A DNA stretch of 64,000 bases from Pseudopyrenochaeta lycopersici (taxonomy: Eukaryota; Ascomycota; Dothideomycetes; Pleosporales; Pseudopyrenochaetaceae): contig NHZP01000013.1 of the NCBI GenBank assembly GCA_003313425.1, forward strand, positions 744,001 through 808,000, given 5' to 3'. Positions 11,729 to 23,972 of the stretch are shown one piece after another. The translations under genes were made by a program, and so were the position numbers. Within the stretch, counting starts at the first letter, position 1. Every line of letters starts with the position of its first letter. The notes under the pieces were generated by a model. It was not told the origin of the DNA and did no database searches. It saw only the letters and a program-made list of their open reading frames with translations.

Positions 11729-14700
11729 ATGCAGGCACCAGCAGCATCTACTTGCTCTGATATCTAGTCGTTTCTTCTCTGTCTTTGCATTTACGAACAC
11801 GCAGATGTGTTTGTGATGCACAGGTGCAGCTTGATTCCAAAGTTTCAATACACACATTCCTCGTGGCTCGAGCGAGCTACTACGGTAAGCACCGTATGCG
11901 ATGGTTGGCTTCATTAGCATTACGTTCTTGATGACGGCTTCACTCTCAAGTTGAAAGTCGTCAACTGCGTTGTAGACGTGGACGCGGTGGTGTCGCATGC
12001 TTCTGATCACTGTTCTGAAAAGAGACTCGGTCGCTACTAAAATCTCCATCTATTCAGCAGGGCGTACGGATTTATATTAGCCATCAACCGGCGTTCTTAT
12101 TTCCTGTGATACGGTGCGACGGTGATTTGGTAGAAATTACCTATTCCAAGTCAAACATAATGTCCTTGCCTCATCCTTATTTTAAGTTTAATTGGAATGC
12201 AAGCTGCAGACGAGGGAATTATCTGATGTGTGATAAGTGATCATTATATTGACGCCGTACGGGCACATGTCTATGTAATCATAACAGAGGATAGGTGAGT
12301 TGCGGTTAGAGATAAGGCTGTTGGATATATAACCGCAGCACAGGGAAGCTAAAAATCAGGTTAATAAAAGGACAGCAGCCGAAAAGGCAAAGCGCTAAAG
12401 GATCGCCTGGAAGTCTAGTCCCGAGATCGAACTAAGATAAGAGAAGCCGGAGAAGGACGGAGCAGGCAGCCAAATCAAGATCAAAATCAAGCGGTGCTTG
12501 CGATGACTGAAAGGAAAAGTACATTGACGCAAGTATAATAAGCACAATGCATCTTCATGATTCTCTTAAACAGGCATAAGCGGTATGCAGAGTAAAGGCG
12601 GAATACCTCATGTCCAATGCATGGTCGCTACATCGATGATGCGACCGATCACCACGAACTACTCCGACGCAGGCCAGCCATCCACTATATCGAAACTCTT
12701 CTGAAGGGGGTCATCAAGCTTTTCCAACGGTCGGAAGAAATCTCGCAGACAATCATTTCGTGTATGTAGTCGCGCTCTCTAGCCAGGATGATGGCGCAGA
12801 TTGGGCATCCAGAGTTACGATTACCTGCATCAATCCATGTCGGTGGAGCGGATAGAGATGCGCAATGACGTCGAGCGATGAATACGAATCTCAAGTATGG
12901 CGTTCAATGCAGGGACATTGGCAGTACGTCTAACGTAGGGCGCTGGCGCTACATGGGCACATAAAATTGTTGAGGAGCTGGTGGAACGGCAAGGACGCCT
13001 TCTTTCGCAATGATGTAGTCATCGTGCATTTGTTGCGGGGAATGTGTATGGGTTGAGAGAACGTTGGTGCCTGGTGAGAGTGTGAGTGTCCTCCAGTTGA
13101 CAAGTTCCGTATTTGAAGCAATTGAAGATAGTTGACTGTGGAGTCGTGAGTACTGAAGCATGAAACAAATGAGTGATTATCAAAAGCAAGCTAACCTGAA
13201 AGACGCAAAGTCTGCCATTACTGGCTTGATGAATGGTTCTGCACGTCAGTCATTGGCACGGCTGAGGTAGCGAAGACACTAGAGGAACGACCGGTCATGG
13301 AAGTCTGGTTCTCGCACCACAAAGCTCGCTCCCATGGTCCGGCAATGGAGTCGTCTCGACCTTCCGAGGTGTTCGGCGCGGCAATTGCACCGACAGCAGG
13401 CTTGAACCTGAGTTGAGAGCGGGCGATGACTCTGTGACATCTGACAAGTTATCGTGGATAAGTACTCCGGTCCGACTGTGTACCATAGACAGTCGCCACC
13501 GGAGGGGGGAAACAGTCCTTCGGTACCTGGAATACATGAACACGTGGAGGTGCATCTCTGAGTGCGGGATAATTGAACTAGAGACGATTGGCTGCAAGCT
13601 GGACGATCGAAGACTTTTTGCTACAGCGTCCCGGCTCCGCGATGCACATCGAAGTTCATGCTAAGGGCGTTGGTGTGAGGGTGTGCCGGTGTGCAATGCC
13701 GCTGGTCCATGTTGGAGCGCACAGCGTCCCAAAGCGCTCAGGACTGCCTTAGTCTTGTATTGGCAAGCAGTCATTTGTGTCTGAACAGCTCGTCACGATG
13801 GCAGCCTACTGTGCCCAAGCATGGAAGAGGTGTCGACGAAGGGACAAATGGAGAGAAGATGGGCATGGGCCAGGCCGAACGACTTGCCGCGGCCAGGCAG
13901 GGACAAGTGCGGACCCTCGACAGCAGTGGCTATTGAGTGCAGTCTGGGCCACGCACTCTCATCTCCCCAACTCTCTTCAATCTCCGCATCCTCTCTCATG
14001 GGACGCCAGTAGCCTGCAACAGCGTGTCCGCCTTTACTTTTTCCCAGGCGCGCTGGACCCTGCAGCTGCGCGCCTGCCCCCGCAGCAAATCTACCAGTTT
14101 CCAGCACAGCATTCGCAGATTCGGACCTCGCTCCGCCACAGGGAATGCATGCATGTGTTCACAGTTGTTACTTAACACCCAATTAACCGCCAATCACCGA
14201 TTCGATCCACTGCGCTCTTTTTCTTCTTGCGACTCGCCTCGACGAGTGCACAATTCCAATAGCATATCACCGCCTTCTGCCTGTACAGTCACGGCCCGGC
14301 GGGCCCACAGGAGCTAGCCCTTTTCTGCACTGCACGAGACCCGCCCTTAGGCTTCACATTGCCATTCCGACGCCCATCAGCACTCCACGTACCCCGTCTC
14401 GTCACTGGACAGCACACAGCATCCCACTCACCGTGTCCCTAGTCAGCCTCATGGCGCATCGGCGGCAGTGGCAGTAATTTCAGTCTGCATAAACTGCCCC
14501 ATGGCCGCTTGTGAGACAAAAGCACGTCCCGAACCTCGGAAAGACGCGTGAAATTCAGTTCCGACTGCCTAGAATAAGTCAAGACAAGAAATCCTTCTAG
14601 CGTCACTTGACCTTACAAACAACGCCTCATCCCGGGCTACCGTTGCCATCCGCTATCAATCAATATTCTGTCCATCAGCATTACCAACCTCAAATATCTC

Positions 14701-15110
14701 CTGACACTTTCCACCTACTCCCTTGCCTACCAACCAACACGCATCTTTCCCATCCTACACCGCCTCCACACATCGATCACCCACGCCATTGGAACCTTAT
14801 TTCCAACGTACTTCCCAATACGAACATTCCTTTTTGTCACATTCTTAGCAAGGCTGGCTTTCGGATCCGAATGTAAGCAACTGCACAAATGCAACCCATT
14901 CTCCATCTAAGCCATTGTAGCCACCCAGTAAACCCTTTCATCGCCTACTCTACCATTTACTTCACATTCTGTGAAGCACATCGGTAAACCTCGGCTAAAC
15001 CTTTAACACGCGTCCAAATGATCCAAGTGTGCTATTCCGCGCCTCCACTCAAAACCGTGCACCCGAGGCACCTCGTGCTTGCACCGGTCTTATCTTCTTA
15101 CACAAGAAAG
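11729..15110. other. 3.4-kb interval without a supported gene
   Basis: Only short frames of low-complexity or chance appearance were seen on both strands. A minus-strand frame at 12949-13161 looks somewhat protein-like (TELVNWRTLTLSPGTNVL) but no in-phase start exon was found. The part from about 14200 is C/T-rich and is probably promoter and 5' leader of the cyclin gene. Confidence 0.35.
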
Positions 15111-15995
15111 ATGACACCCCCTTCAGCGCCGAATCCAGCTGGGGATGCGGGCGTGCTGCCAGAGTTCGGAAGTCTTAGCCTTCAAGATGCCCCGTCACCA
15201 CCAGTAGACGACCAGGAACTCGACGTCCTTACCATGTCAAGAGAGACTGCTATGAAGTTGATTGCACGCTCCATAGTAGCTCTTGCAAATGCGGCTGGTG
15301 ATGTACCTGCAACTCCACCACTATCTCGCCCCGGGACGCCAGGTGGAAAAGAGAATTTGACACGCAGTCACCGGCGTACGGCGTCCAGGCCTGCAACTCC
15401 CATTCCAGCGGAGAAGGAGCAGCACCAACCCACCGAGTTAGCCCCACCAGAAGCCCATCATGATGAGCCTGTCACTATAAATGACATTGGCGCGGGAGCT
15501 CAGCCTGAGTCCGTGCAGCGAGCAAATATGGCCAGGAAATTCTTCTCTAAGAGCGTACCAAAAGTGGGCGTAGAAGAATACATGAACCGTATTCAAAAGT
15601 ACTGCCCACTATCGACCGCTGTCTGGTTGGCTGCTGGCTCGTACATGCTGCGGTTATGTGTCGTAGACCGGAGCGTTCCACTTACATTTCGCACCATGCA
15701 CCGACTCATTCTCGCATGCGCACTCGTGGCCATGAAGGCCTTGGAAGATCACCGTTGGCCACAGAAACGTTTTGCTGCTGTGGGCGGTGTCGACGAGGCG
15801 TCACTCAGCCGATTGGAGCTCTGTGTAGAGTTTCTGCTCTCATTTGACGTTCAGATCTTCACTCCAGAAAAATTAAAGGATTTGACTGTGCAATTGCAAA
15901 AGGCAGGACAAGCAGCGACGATGACATGTAGGCTGCCGTCGTCGTTCAACTTGAGCCTATCCACGCCGAAGATGCGGCAAGGACAGGTTGCCTGA
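15111..15995 (+). CDS. PHO80/PCL-type cyclin
   Basis: A single exon encodes 294 aa from the ATG at 15111 (good context AAAGATGAC); the frame is open to an upstream ATG at 15018 that would add 31 residues. The N-terminal half is Pro/Ser/Thr-rich and likely disordered (GDVPATPPLSRPGTPGGK). The cyclin box follows: FFSKSVPKVGVEEYMNRIQK, YCPLSTAVWLAAGSYMLRLC, LTFRTMHRLILACALVAMK, FAAVGGVDEASLSRLELCVE and FLLSFDVQIF. This fits cyclins of the PHO80/PCL family, which bind a PHO85-type CDK and act in phosphate sensing, glycogen control or the cell cycle. Which PHO85 cyclin this is cannot be decided here. The C-terminus after the box is short. Confidence 0.85.
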   Translation: MTPPSAPNPAGDAGVLPEFGSLSLQDAPSPPVDDQELDVLTMSRETAMKLIARSIVALANAAGDVPATPPLSRPGTPGGKENLTRSHRRTASRPATPIPAEKEQHQPTELAPPEAHHDEPVTINDIGAGAQPESVQRANMARKFFSKSVPKVGVEEYMNRIQKYCPLSTAVWLAAGSYMLRLCVVDRSVPLTFRTMHRLILACALVAMKALEDHRWPQKRFAAVGGVDEASLSRLELCVEFLLSFDVQIFTPEKLKDLTVQLQKAGQAATMTCRLPSSFNLSLSTPKMRQGQVA

Positions 15996-16696
15996 ATGCG
16001 TTGGAGCGAATTTGTATCTCTCCTTTGTTTGACTTCAGGATATCCCATTGAGCATGCGACGGCGTTTGGATAATAAACATGCAGCATTGGTGGGGCGGGA
16101 ACACACTTGTACGATTGGCGGCAAGGTGGCCCCACCGAAGGGCTTCTAAGGACAGGATTTTGGACCGTCGCTATACCCACAAGTTAACTTGTCACGCCAC
16201 AGAGTTGGATACCATTGAAAACTCAAAATGATCAGGCCGCATTGAAAAACAAGGAGCACGGATGTAATCCCTGTTGTACAGCTGGCTTGGTCTGACTCGA
16301 TGACAGACTGGTAAAAACCGGTCGATCGTAGTACATAAAATATACATGAAGTTCAATAACGCCTATCCATCCTATGCATCACAAGCAACCAGTGCAACGT
16401 CTTGGAGCAGGCACGGTGGAATGAATATCTCTGCCAAATGTAGTCTAGCCGGCCCGGCAGGACGATCGGCGCCCCTGGCGGCGCCACATCTTGATTGAAT
16501 TCAAGCTCAACGTTCACTCAACATCACACCCTCTGAGCTCTGTGCGCAACACAACCCCTCTTTGCCGACCGCTTCCGACGACGTGGAATTACCAAGCGAC
16601 ACCCACCACCAAGTTCCACGACTCTCGTTTCCGTGTCGCGCGCTGTGCGCCGCGAAGTTGCCGCCCAAACGTCGCTCGCTATCCCAACACTCCACA
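15996..16696. other. Intergenic region
   Basis: This holds the 3' end of the cyclin gene and the promoter and leader of the KRE9/KNH1 gene. The C/T-rich run at about 16500-16690 is consistent with a 5' leader. No other feature was seen. Confidence 0.4.
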
Positions 16697-17722
16697 ATGG
16701 CACGACTGTTACTTCCGCTCGCTGCGTTTGCGGCAGTAGTGCCGTATGTGAGCGCCGGCATCGAGTTCACAAGCCCGAAGGCAGGCGCGAAGCTCACAGC
16801 GGGTACCGCAATCGATGTCAAATGGCAGGAGGGTGGAGAGGGGCCAAAACTCACAGAGCTGTTGAGTTATGAGTTGTTTTTGTGTGCAGGAGGAAGTGAG
16901 CAGGTGAGTGATAAGCTTCTTGGGCGATGAATTGGCGACCTTGAATAGAGTGCTGGAAGAGAGTCAGAAGAACGTTATGCTGATTCGCACGCCCAGATGG
17001 TGTTGCTTCCGATTACCACCCAAGGCTCCTTTGCCGTGGGCAATTCAGCCTCAGGAATGGTAGGGATCACTATAGGAGAGGACAAGCCAGACAACGCATA
17101 GTACGTCCTATCCAAGTCACCGCCATCGACTTTGAAAACTCTATACTGACCCAACACGCAACAGCTTTCTCAAGATGATCGCTGTAGCTAAGGCCGGCGG
17201 CCAGCTCATCACCTACTCAGACCGCTTCTCCTACTCAGGCATGACGGGTGCCTTTCCCCCAAGCATCAAAACTGGCCTTGCAGACATCTCTGGTACCGAC
17301 GGCCCTGCCACCGAAGATCAAACCGTCGATCCCGCAAAACCTGGAGGCGCTAATCCTGCGGCCGGCGACTATGGCGTCGCGTACACAATGCAGACTGGCC
17401 CGACGCGATACGCACCGATGCAGCCGATTCCGCCAACCAAGATTACCGCGAAGAACACAAAGCCTTTGTATCCGACGAGTAGTGTGTCAATTGCAACCAC
17501 GAAACTACCCATCCCGAAGATTCAGACGACGCTTACGCAAAGTCAAACGTACTCTGTGAGCAGTAGGGAGAACACGGTACGTTATTTTCTCACATGATAC
17601 AATAACCTTCCCTTCTCTGACCGAATTGCGTTCTGGTATTTGTGCTAATTCTTCTCCAGGTCGCGCCTGCTCCTCACCCAACAGACGACATGCAAAAGTT
17701 CCTCAACCGATGGAAGGATTAG
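16697..17722 (+). CDS. KRE9/KNH1-family secreted cell-wall protein
   Basis: Four exons: 16697..16903, 16997..17100 (or from 16949), 17165..17576 and 17660..17722; 261 aa with the downstream acceptor. A signal peptide (MARLLLPLAAFAAVVPYVSA) precedes GIEFTSPKAGAKLTAGTAID. The family core follows: SYELFLCAGGSEQ, ITTQGSFAVGNSASG, then across a splice DNAYFLKMIA, ITYSDRFSYSGMTGAFPP and a long Ser/Thr/Pro-rich region. The end, MQKFLNRWKD, has no GPI signal, as in soluble yeast Kre9/Knh1. These proteins are needed for beta-1,6-glucan assembly in the wall. Exon 2 has two usable acceptors 48 nt apart in the same frame (AATAG before 16949, CCCAG before 16997); the downstream one gives the better family match. 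Confidence 0.85.
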
Positions 17723-18320
17723 ATGTTCTACTGCATACCGTTAATCATCCTACAATCAAAGTGCTTATGCGTTGGGTGAATCAGAGACCATTCTATAATG
17801 TCCATTTTCGCATGATCGTTTACTGCCTCGTGCAAGCGTTCCTGGAATATCTCACTAAACAACAAGATGATGAAGGCGTTTGGAGCTTGAGGAGTTTTGC
17901 TGGTGTTACACTGAAGAGGTTATGAGATGAATGGCCGGACACAAAGTTATGTAGTATTGACATCGCTAGCCAATGCATAGTATACAATAAAGGTTCAACA
18001 ATAGCACTAACTTCCCTCCCGAGACTGACTTTGGTTGACATACGACCTCTCGCAAAAATGGAGCTTCCCTTCAAGATGCACCTTCCTCATTGATGAAATT
18101 GGTGATTCGTAAACCCGCGGCTACCCGCAGCCGTCAGCCTCAAGTCCACCCCGCCACCCCACCTGCCCAACGCGTACCTGACAAACATAGCTGCGCGGAA
18201 GCTCTCATGCGCGCCTTATTCCCCCTTATCACTCAACTGCCTCGACTTTCTAAGCCCCGCCTTAGGTTTTCACTCTCCCACACTCTCAAATCAGAGCGAA
18301 GAAGGTGGTACAGCGTCACC
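17723..18320. other. Intergenic, PEPP promoter
   Basis: No gene was recognised. A frame open upstream of the PEPP start (from about 18090) is Arg/Pro-rich and unlike the family, so it is treated as leader. The C/T-rich stretch at 18220-18290 is typical of a fungal 5' leader. Confidence 0.4.
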
Positions 18321-19895
18321 ATGGCTATTGCCGAGAATTACGACGATGTGCTCAAGGGGAAGTACCCTGCAAGACAGCATGCGAAGAAAGTCGCTCAGTG
18401 GATTGTTGAGAGGGGAGGCGACAAGAATGGCACAATTTACTTGGAGGCGCAGAAGCAGAAGCTGAATGAGGTATGTAGTCTGCACATGTGGTAGAGAGTC
18501 GCTGGTTATGTGCCAAGCGCTAATGGTCAAATGTAGGACAATGATGGAGAGGCACCTTTCCGGTATGAAGCTTATGAAATTTTAGATTCCTAGTTTCTCG
18601 ACGTCCAGCTGATGTCGTCGATTTGTAGGCAACGGCGTTACTTCTATTATCTTAGCGGCTGTGAACTCCCAGACTCATATCTCACGTACGAGATAGCCAG
18701 CGATAAGCTGACGCTCTTCATCCCTCCAGTCGAGCCTGACGAGGTTATTTGGTCTGGGCTGCCCATGAGTACTGAAGAAGCAAAGGCGAAGTATGACATC
18801 GATGAGTGCCTGACTACCAAGGAAGTCAACTCTCATCTTGCCAGCGCGAGCGAATCTGCACAATCAACAATCTATGCTATTCCAGAGCAAGTCTCACACC
18901 ACATTACTTTTCTCTCATACAAAGAGAAGGAGCTCAGTCAACTAAAGCCCGCCATCGAGTACTGCCGCGTCACCAAATCCGACTACGAAGTTGCCTTGAT
19001 TCGGAAGGCAAATGTAATCTCCACTGCTGCCCATGTTGCTGTTATGAAAGCTGCCGCCAAGGCAAAGAACGAATGCGAACTTGAAGCCATCTTCCTGAAA
19101 TCGTGCGTGGAGCGTAACGCAAAGAATCAAGCCTATCACTCCATTGTTGCAGCAGGTGAAAACGGTGCTACACTACATTACGTCAACAACGCAGCATCGA
19201 TATCAGACCAGAACTTGCTACTCCTGGATGCGGGATGCGAACTCGACTGCTATGCTTCAGACATTACACGCACATTTCCGATCAAGGGTTCCTTCAACGA
19301 GGAGAGTCTTGCAATCTACAAGATCGTGTTGGACATGCAAAAACAATGCATCAACGCTCTCAAGGCAGGTGTACTCTGGGACTCAGTCCACGAACTCGCC
19401 CATAAGATTGCCATCAAGGGCTTGCTCGACCTCGGCATCCTCAAAGGAGACGCAGATGCTATTTTCAAAGCCAGGACTAGTGTAGCATTCTTTCCCCATG
19501 GCCTTGGCCATTACCTAGGTATGGATACACATGACTCAGGGGGCAATGCGAATTATGCGGACAAGGATAGTATGTTCCGATACTTGAGAGTCAGAGGAAC
19601 ACTGCCAGAGCGTAGTGTGATTACTGTGGAACCTGGGATCTATTTCTGTAGATTCATTATTGACCCATACCTTAAGGATGAGGAGCAGAAGAAATATATT
19701 GATGAGAAGATTTTGGAGAAGTATTGGAGCGTAGGTGGTGTGAGGATTGAAGGTAAGTGAAACTAAGCGAGGCGGTAATGAGAGGGACGCTGACATTCAG
19801 TAGATAATGTGCTCATTACGAAAGAGGGTATCGAGAATCTGACACCGACACCGAAGGAAGTTGACGATATCACGCAATTGGTGAAGACTGGCTGA
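18321..19895 (+). CDS. pepP: Xaa-Pro aminopeptidase PEPP (M24B)
   Basis: Four exons, 18321..18470, 18537..18562, 18629..19752 and 19804..19895, give 463 aa; exon 2 is only 26 nt. The protein starts [20 protein letters not shown], as in pleosporalean PEPP proteins. The N-terminal aminopeptidase-P domain ([20 protein letters not shown]) is followed by the creatinase-fold catalytic domain. Two-metal ligands are visible: Asp of [10 protein letters not shown], Asp of SDITRTFP, His of [11 protein letters not shown], Glu of ITVEPGIYF and Glu of VGGVRIEDN, the last created by the final splice. It removes an N-terminal residue preceding proline, probably in the cytosol, since no signal peptide is seen with this start. 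A longer frame to 18090 exists but the extra part does not fit the family. Confidence 0.93.
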
Positions 19896-20394
19896 GCAAG
19901 TTCTCATTCGGATCAAGGGAAGTCCTACTAGCAAAGGACATAGCCGGAGCGTAATCCCGCCTACGTAGCAATACCCTAGCCCAAGGAAAATAATTCCATA
20001 CTCTCCGCTGTCCTCGAGGCTCCCCAAGGTGAGGCTCGACTCGGCTAACCGCCACTGTTTCGTTTCATGATTGGTGGGGTAGCACATCCCTGACATCAAG
20101 TCCCTTTCATCTACCTATATTGACGCTAGTGTCACGCACCCATTTGCAAGCCCGGTTTCTCCACTTTCTAGAATACTCTTAAAACCTTGAAGCAGGTACA
20201 AATTTGACAATCACCTCAAACCTAATGCTTCTTCATTAATGAAGTACCGATAGCGCCTGGAGCAGCGGCACTCAATTCCGGGGTATGGCGTCTTCTGGGG
20301 GCAAATTGGGAAGAGCAAGGATGCAGTGGGGAATATATAGTATGGATACTGCAACGTTGTCTGGAAGTTATTGGCGAGGTTTGTAGACTTTAGC
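19896..20394. other. Intergenic, GH26 promoter
   Basis: No gene was seen. The right end carries a TATA-like box close to the mannanase start. Confidence 0.4.
20334..20340 (+). promoter_or_regulatory. TATA-like box of the GH26 gene
   Basis: TATATAG lies 55 nt before the ATG at 20395, a usual distance for an inducible fungal gene with a short leader. The function is inferred from position only. Confidence 0.4.
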
Positions 20395-21911
20395 ATGATG
20401 TTCAAGACAAGCATTGCAATTGCGGCTCTTTTTGGGCTCGCAACAGCACAGACAACCACCTATCAAGCTGAATCTGCAACACTTTCTGGTGTTACGGTTG
20501 GTTCTTCCGTAGCTGGATTCTCTGGTAATGAGTACTCCTTCACTGGCTTGATGTCTGGTGAAACTAATATTGTCAGGAACCGGATACGTTGAAGGCTTCG
20601 ACGAGTCTGCAGACAAGATCACCTTCACAGTCACTGCAGCATCTTCAGCCCTTTATGACTTGAAGATCATCTACAACGGTCCCTACGGTGACAAGTACAC
20701 CCAGGTTGTCCTGAACGGTGCTGGCGGCTCGCAAGTCTCCCTCCCCGCAACGACAGCATGGACCTCTGTATCAGCAGGCCAGGTCCTCCTCAACGCTGGT
20801 TCCAACACCATTGAGATCCAGAACAACTGGGGATGGTATCTCATTGATGCTATCACACTTGCTCCTTCCGCCCCTCGCCCTCCCCATCGGATCACTACCA
20901 CACCCGTGAACAAGAATGCAAATTCTGATGCTAAGGCACTATTGAGGTACCTAGGCAGCATCTATGGCAAGAAGATTCTTAGTGGTCAGCAAGACCAAAC
21001 ATCACTTGACTGGGTCACCACCAATGTTGGCAAGACACCTGCAATCCTTGGTGTCGATTTCATGGATTACACCGAGTCCCGAACCTCCCGAGGTGCCTCC
21101 TCAACTGATGTCGAGAAATCGCTTGCCTTTGCGCAGAAGGGCGGCATTGTGACCTTTGTATGGCATTGGGGCGCACCAGTTGGTCTCTACGACACCCCAG
21201 AACAAAGGTGGTGGAGTGGCTTCTACACCGCTGCTACGGACTTCAACATCGAGACCGCACTGAAGGACACAACGAACGCCAACTACACACTCTTGATCAA
21301 GGACATTGACACAATCGCCGTGCAACTCAAGAAACTGCAGTCCGCGGGTGTACCCGTGCTTTGGCGCCCATTACACGAAGCCGAGGGTGCGTGGTTCTGG
21401 TGGGGAGCTAAGGGCCCCGAGCCATGCAAGAAGCTGTGGAGGATTCTGTATAACAGGTTGACTGTCCATCATAAGCTCAACAACTTGATCTGGGTCTGGA
21501 ACTCTGTGGCACCTGCTTGGTAAGTCCCATATAAATAGAAGAGAAGAAATCTATGCGAGACAATTACACATACTGACGTTGTCTAGGTACCCTGGCAACG
21601 ACGTCGTCGACATCGTCTCCGCCGACACTTACACTCAAGGCGACCATGGCCCCATCTCTGCTACCTACAACAACCTCATCTCTCTCACCAACGACACCAA
21701 GATCATTGCCGCCACGGAAATCGGTTCCGTCATGGAGCCCGCCCTGCTGAAAGCATACCAAGCTGACTGGGTGTACTTCTGCGTCTGGACTGGCGAATTC
21801 ATCAGTGGCGGCGCGTGGAACAGCTTGGATTTGCTGAAGCGCGTCTACGCCGACGATTACGTCTTGACCCTCGATGAGATTACGGGCTGGAAGAAGACGA
21901 AGAAGCCATAA
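20395..21911 (+). CDS. Secreted beta-mannanase, CBM35-GH26
   Basis: Three exons: 20395..20524, 20577..21519 and 21587..21911. The second splice completes a Trp codon (VAPA-W-YPGNDVVD). A signal peptide (MMFKTSIAIAALFGLATA, cut before QTTTYQAE) precedes a CBM35-type jelly roll (TTYQAESATLSGVTVG ... GYVEGFDESADKITF ... NNWGWYLIDAITLAP). The GH26 catalytic domain begins at about NANSDAKALLRYLGSIYGKK. The acid/base Glu is in WRPLHEAEGAWFWWG and the nucleophile Glu in AATEIGSV. The enzyme hydrolyses internal beta-1,4-mannosidic bonds of mannans and galactomannans outside the cell; CBM35 binds mannan or decorated hemicellulose. It fits plant biomass breakdown together with the AA9 gene downstream. 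Confidence 0.93.
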
Positions 21912-22908
21912 AACAATGGGCCCGAGGCAACCGAGTTTTCTTTTCTTGTATTTCGAAAAGAAACACCGCAGTGGCTCCAGCCAAGGAAAATTTTGTTGCA
22001 ACTTTTCTCGAACGTTTTTCTGTAACGAATGAAAGGTGCTGTTCATTCGTTGCTTAACTCGTTTACAAACTTTTCTACCGCATCTAGCATTGGGCGAGAC
22101 ATTCAATGTATATACTTCTTTCAACGTCCTCTAGACCACCACAGTCGTCTGAACTTTGCATCCGCCTGCGGAAAACAGCGTACATGCCCCTTTAATGATG
22201 CAACATACTGATTCCCGATTTCCCGCTCATTCTAGGAAATTGCATGAGCACAATTGTACCCAACATAGTGCACTGTACCGTCGGAGCCGCAGCCATCCGT
22301 TTCCGAGAATAGAATGATTGATGATCCCATCCTTCCGAAAGGGGGATACTCGCGTAATGTCGACATCCGGGGTCTCCGCAGCAAGGCAACAAGCGCGGAA
22401 GGGGCTACTTGTAATTGCTCAGCCACGTTCGTTACCTAATTCCTCTTTGTCCTTGGCTTGTAGACAAGGCTATTTCAATTACAGCAACTACAGAGATCAG
22501 CAGCTTAAGTGTATGGTATAATATCTTTGGCCGTAACCTCCATCAATTGATGATGAAAAGAGTAAGTTCGAGAACCTGGTTTGCGTAGCTTGCCTATGCT
22601 CTTGAAAAGCGACATGTACTGCATGCAGGCCTATAAGATGAGCAAAAATAGAATAACACAATGTTAGGAAAATTGACGTAGAATTCACATTATAACCTAC
22701 TCATGAGGCTGCCGGTATTCCTGCGCGCCTTAGGCTGACTCGTGGTGCTAGCGCGATTAGGCGACAACAGGGCTGTGAATGATTCATTCACACCTGTTAC
22801 ACGCCTGCGCTCAACTATCTAGTCATAAAATCGTCTCTGCAACGCCACATTGTAGTAAAAAGACATTCTATTTCCCCATATCAGAATTAACACAGTACTC
22901 CCTCCACA
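21912..22908. other. Intergenic region
   Basis: No gene was recognised. This is the 3' end of the mannanase gene and the promoter of the Nudix gene; short frames only. Confidence 0.4.
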
Positions 22909-23684
22909 ATGGCCGAGTCCCAGCGCCCCAAAGTCGGCGTCGGCGTCGTTATACACGACTCCAACAGCAATATAGTCATGGGCGAACGGGCAGGCTCACA
23001 CGGCACAGGTACACCATACCCCATCCTCCCAAACGCATCTACTTTTCTTTACCTCTTTCGTTTCTCCCCCCTACCGCAAGTCTTCCCCAGGATACTAACG
23101 CCATCGACACAGGCACGCTCCAATGTCCCGGCGGGCACTTGGAATTCGGCGAATCCTTCGCAACAACCGCCGCGCGCGAGGTCCTCGAAGAAACAGGACT
23201 AGAAGTCGGAAACATCAAGTTCCTCACTGCTACGAACGATGTTTTCGCGAGTGAGGGAAAACACTACATTACCATCTTCGTCACGTGTACGATTGTGGGG
23301 GAGAACAAAGTTCCACGGGTATGACTGTTCCTCTTTTTTTTTTCTCTTTCTTTTTCTCTTTCCACTGCAATCTTACCGGCTGCAAATCCTGCGGGATGGA
23401 GCAGTAGAGATGTACGTGAAAAAGTTTGTCGATGCTAAGGATTTGGAAAATAGGCTATGGAACCTACGAAATGCGCCTCCTGGTCCTGGGTCCCCTGGTC
23501 TCAAATGTGGGCATGGTCCAAGGCGCAAGCTCTCGCTGAAGATGCGGGGAAACCCGTAGAGAGGAAGATGTTCCTGCCGCTGGTGAATTTGTACCGCGAG
23601 TATCCCGAGCTGGAGAATCATCTTGTCGGGGATGGCATGGCGGGTGAACAGGGGATTAGCGGGTGGGCGTCGAGACATTGGTGA
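22909..23684 (+). CDS. Nudix hydrolase
   Basis: Three exons, 22909..23008, 23113..23318 and 23454..23684, give 178 aa. It starts MAESQRPKVGVGVVIHDSNS; the first splice joins GSHGT to GTLQCPGG. The Nudix box spans residues 41-65 with G41, E47, R55-E56, E59-E60 and G62, so all metal-binding residues are present. The C-terminal part (KCASWSWVPWSQMWAW, then FLPLVNLYREYPELE) is like fungal and plant NUDT15/NUDT1-type proteins that clean up oxidised or non-canonical nucleoside triphosphates. The second intron is 135 nt and has a long pyrimidine run at about 23330-23360. Substrate specificity cannot be read from the sequence. Confidence 0.88.
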
Positions 23685-23972
23685 GGGAGGGTAGGAGTCG
23701 GAGAGATTGGTCAAATGTTAGGGTGTAGTGAAGAGGTATAGGAATCTTTGAGTGCAGAGCGCAGGGTTGTATTTTGAAGTGTGCATGTACTCGCTCTCAA
23801 TATCTACATCTCAATGACCGTATTCCTATGATGCTATCGCTTTCTTTTCATGCTGAGCTGATCCTCCACGGCGCTATGCTGAACGACTATTGAAAGGAAC
23901 TGCATTGAGTCCTCAAATTTCAAACTCCATAGAAATCACGTCATACATCAAACTACAAATGTTCATTTATGC

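Noticed and set aside
12949..13161. 70-codon minus-strand frame with protein-like text
   Set aside because: A possible first exon with ATG at about 13215 is out of phase with it; evidence too weak to call a gene.
13413..14317. Overlapping plus-strand frames of 80-130 codons
   Set aside because: Ser/Arg/His-rich, mutually overlapping, without family resemblance; more likely upstream DNA of the cyclin gene.
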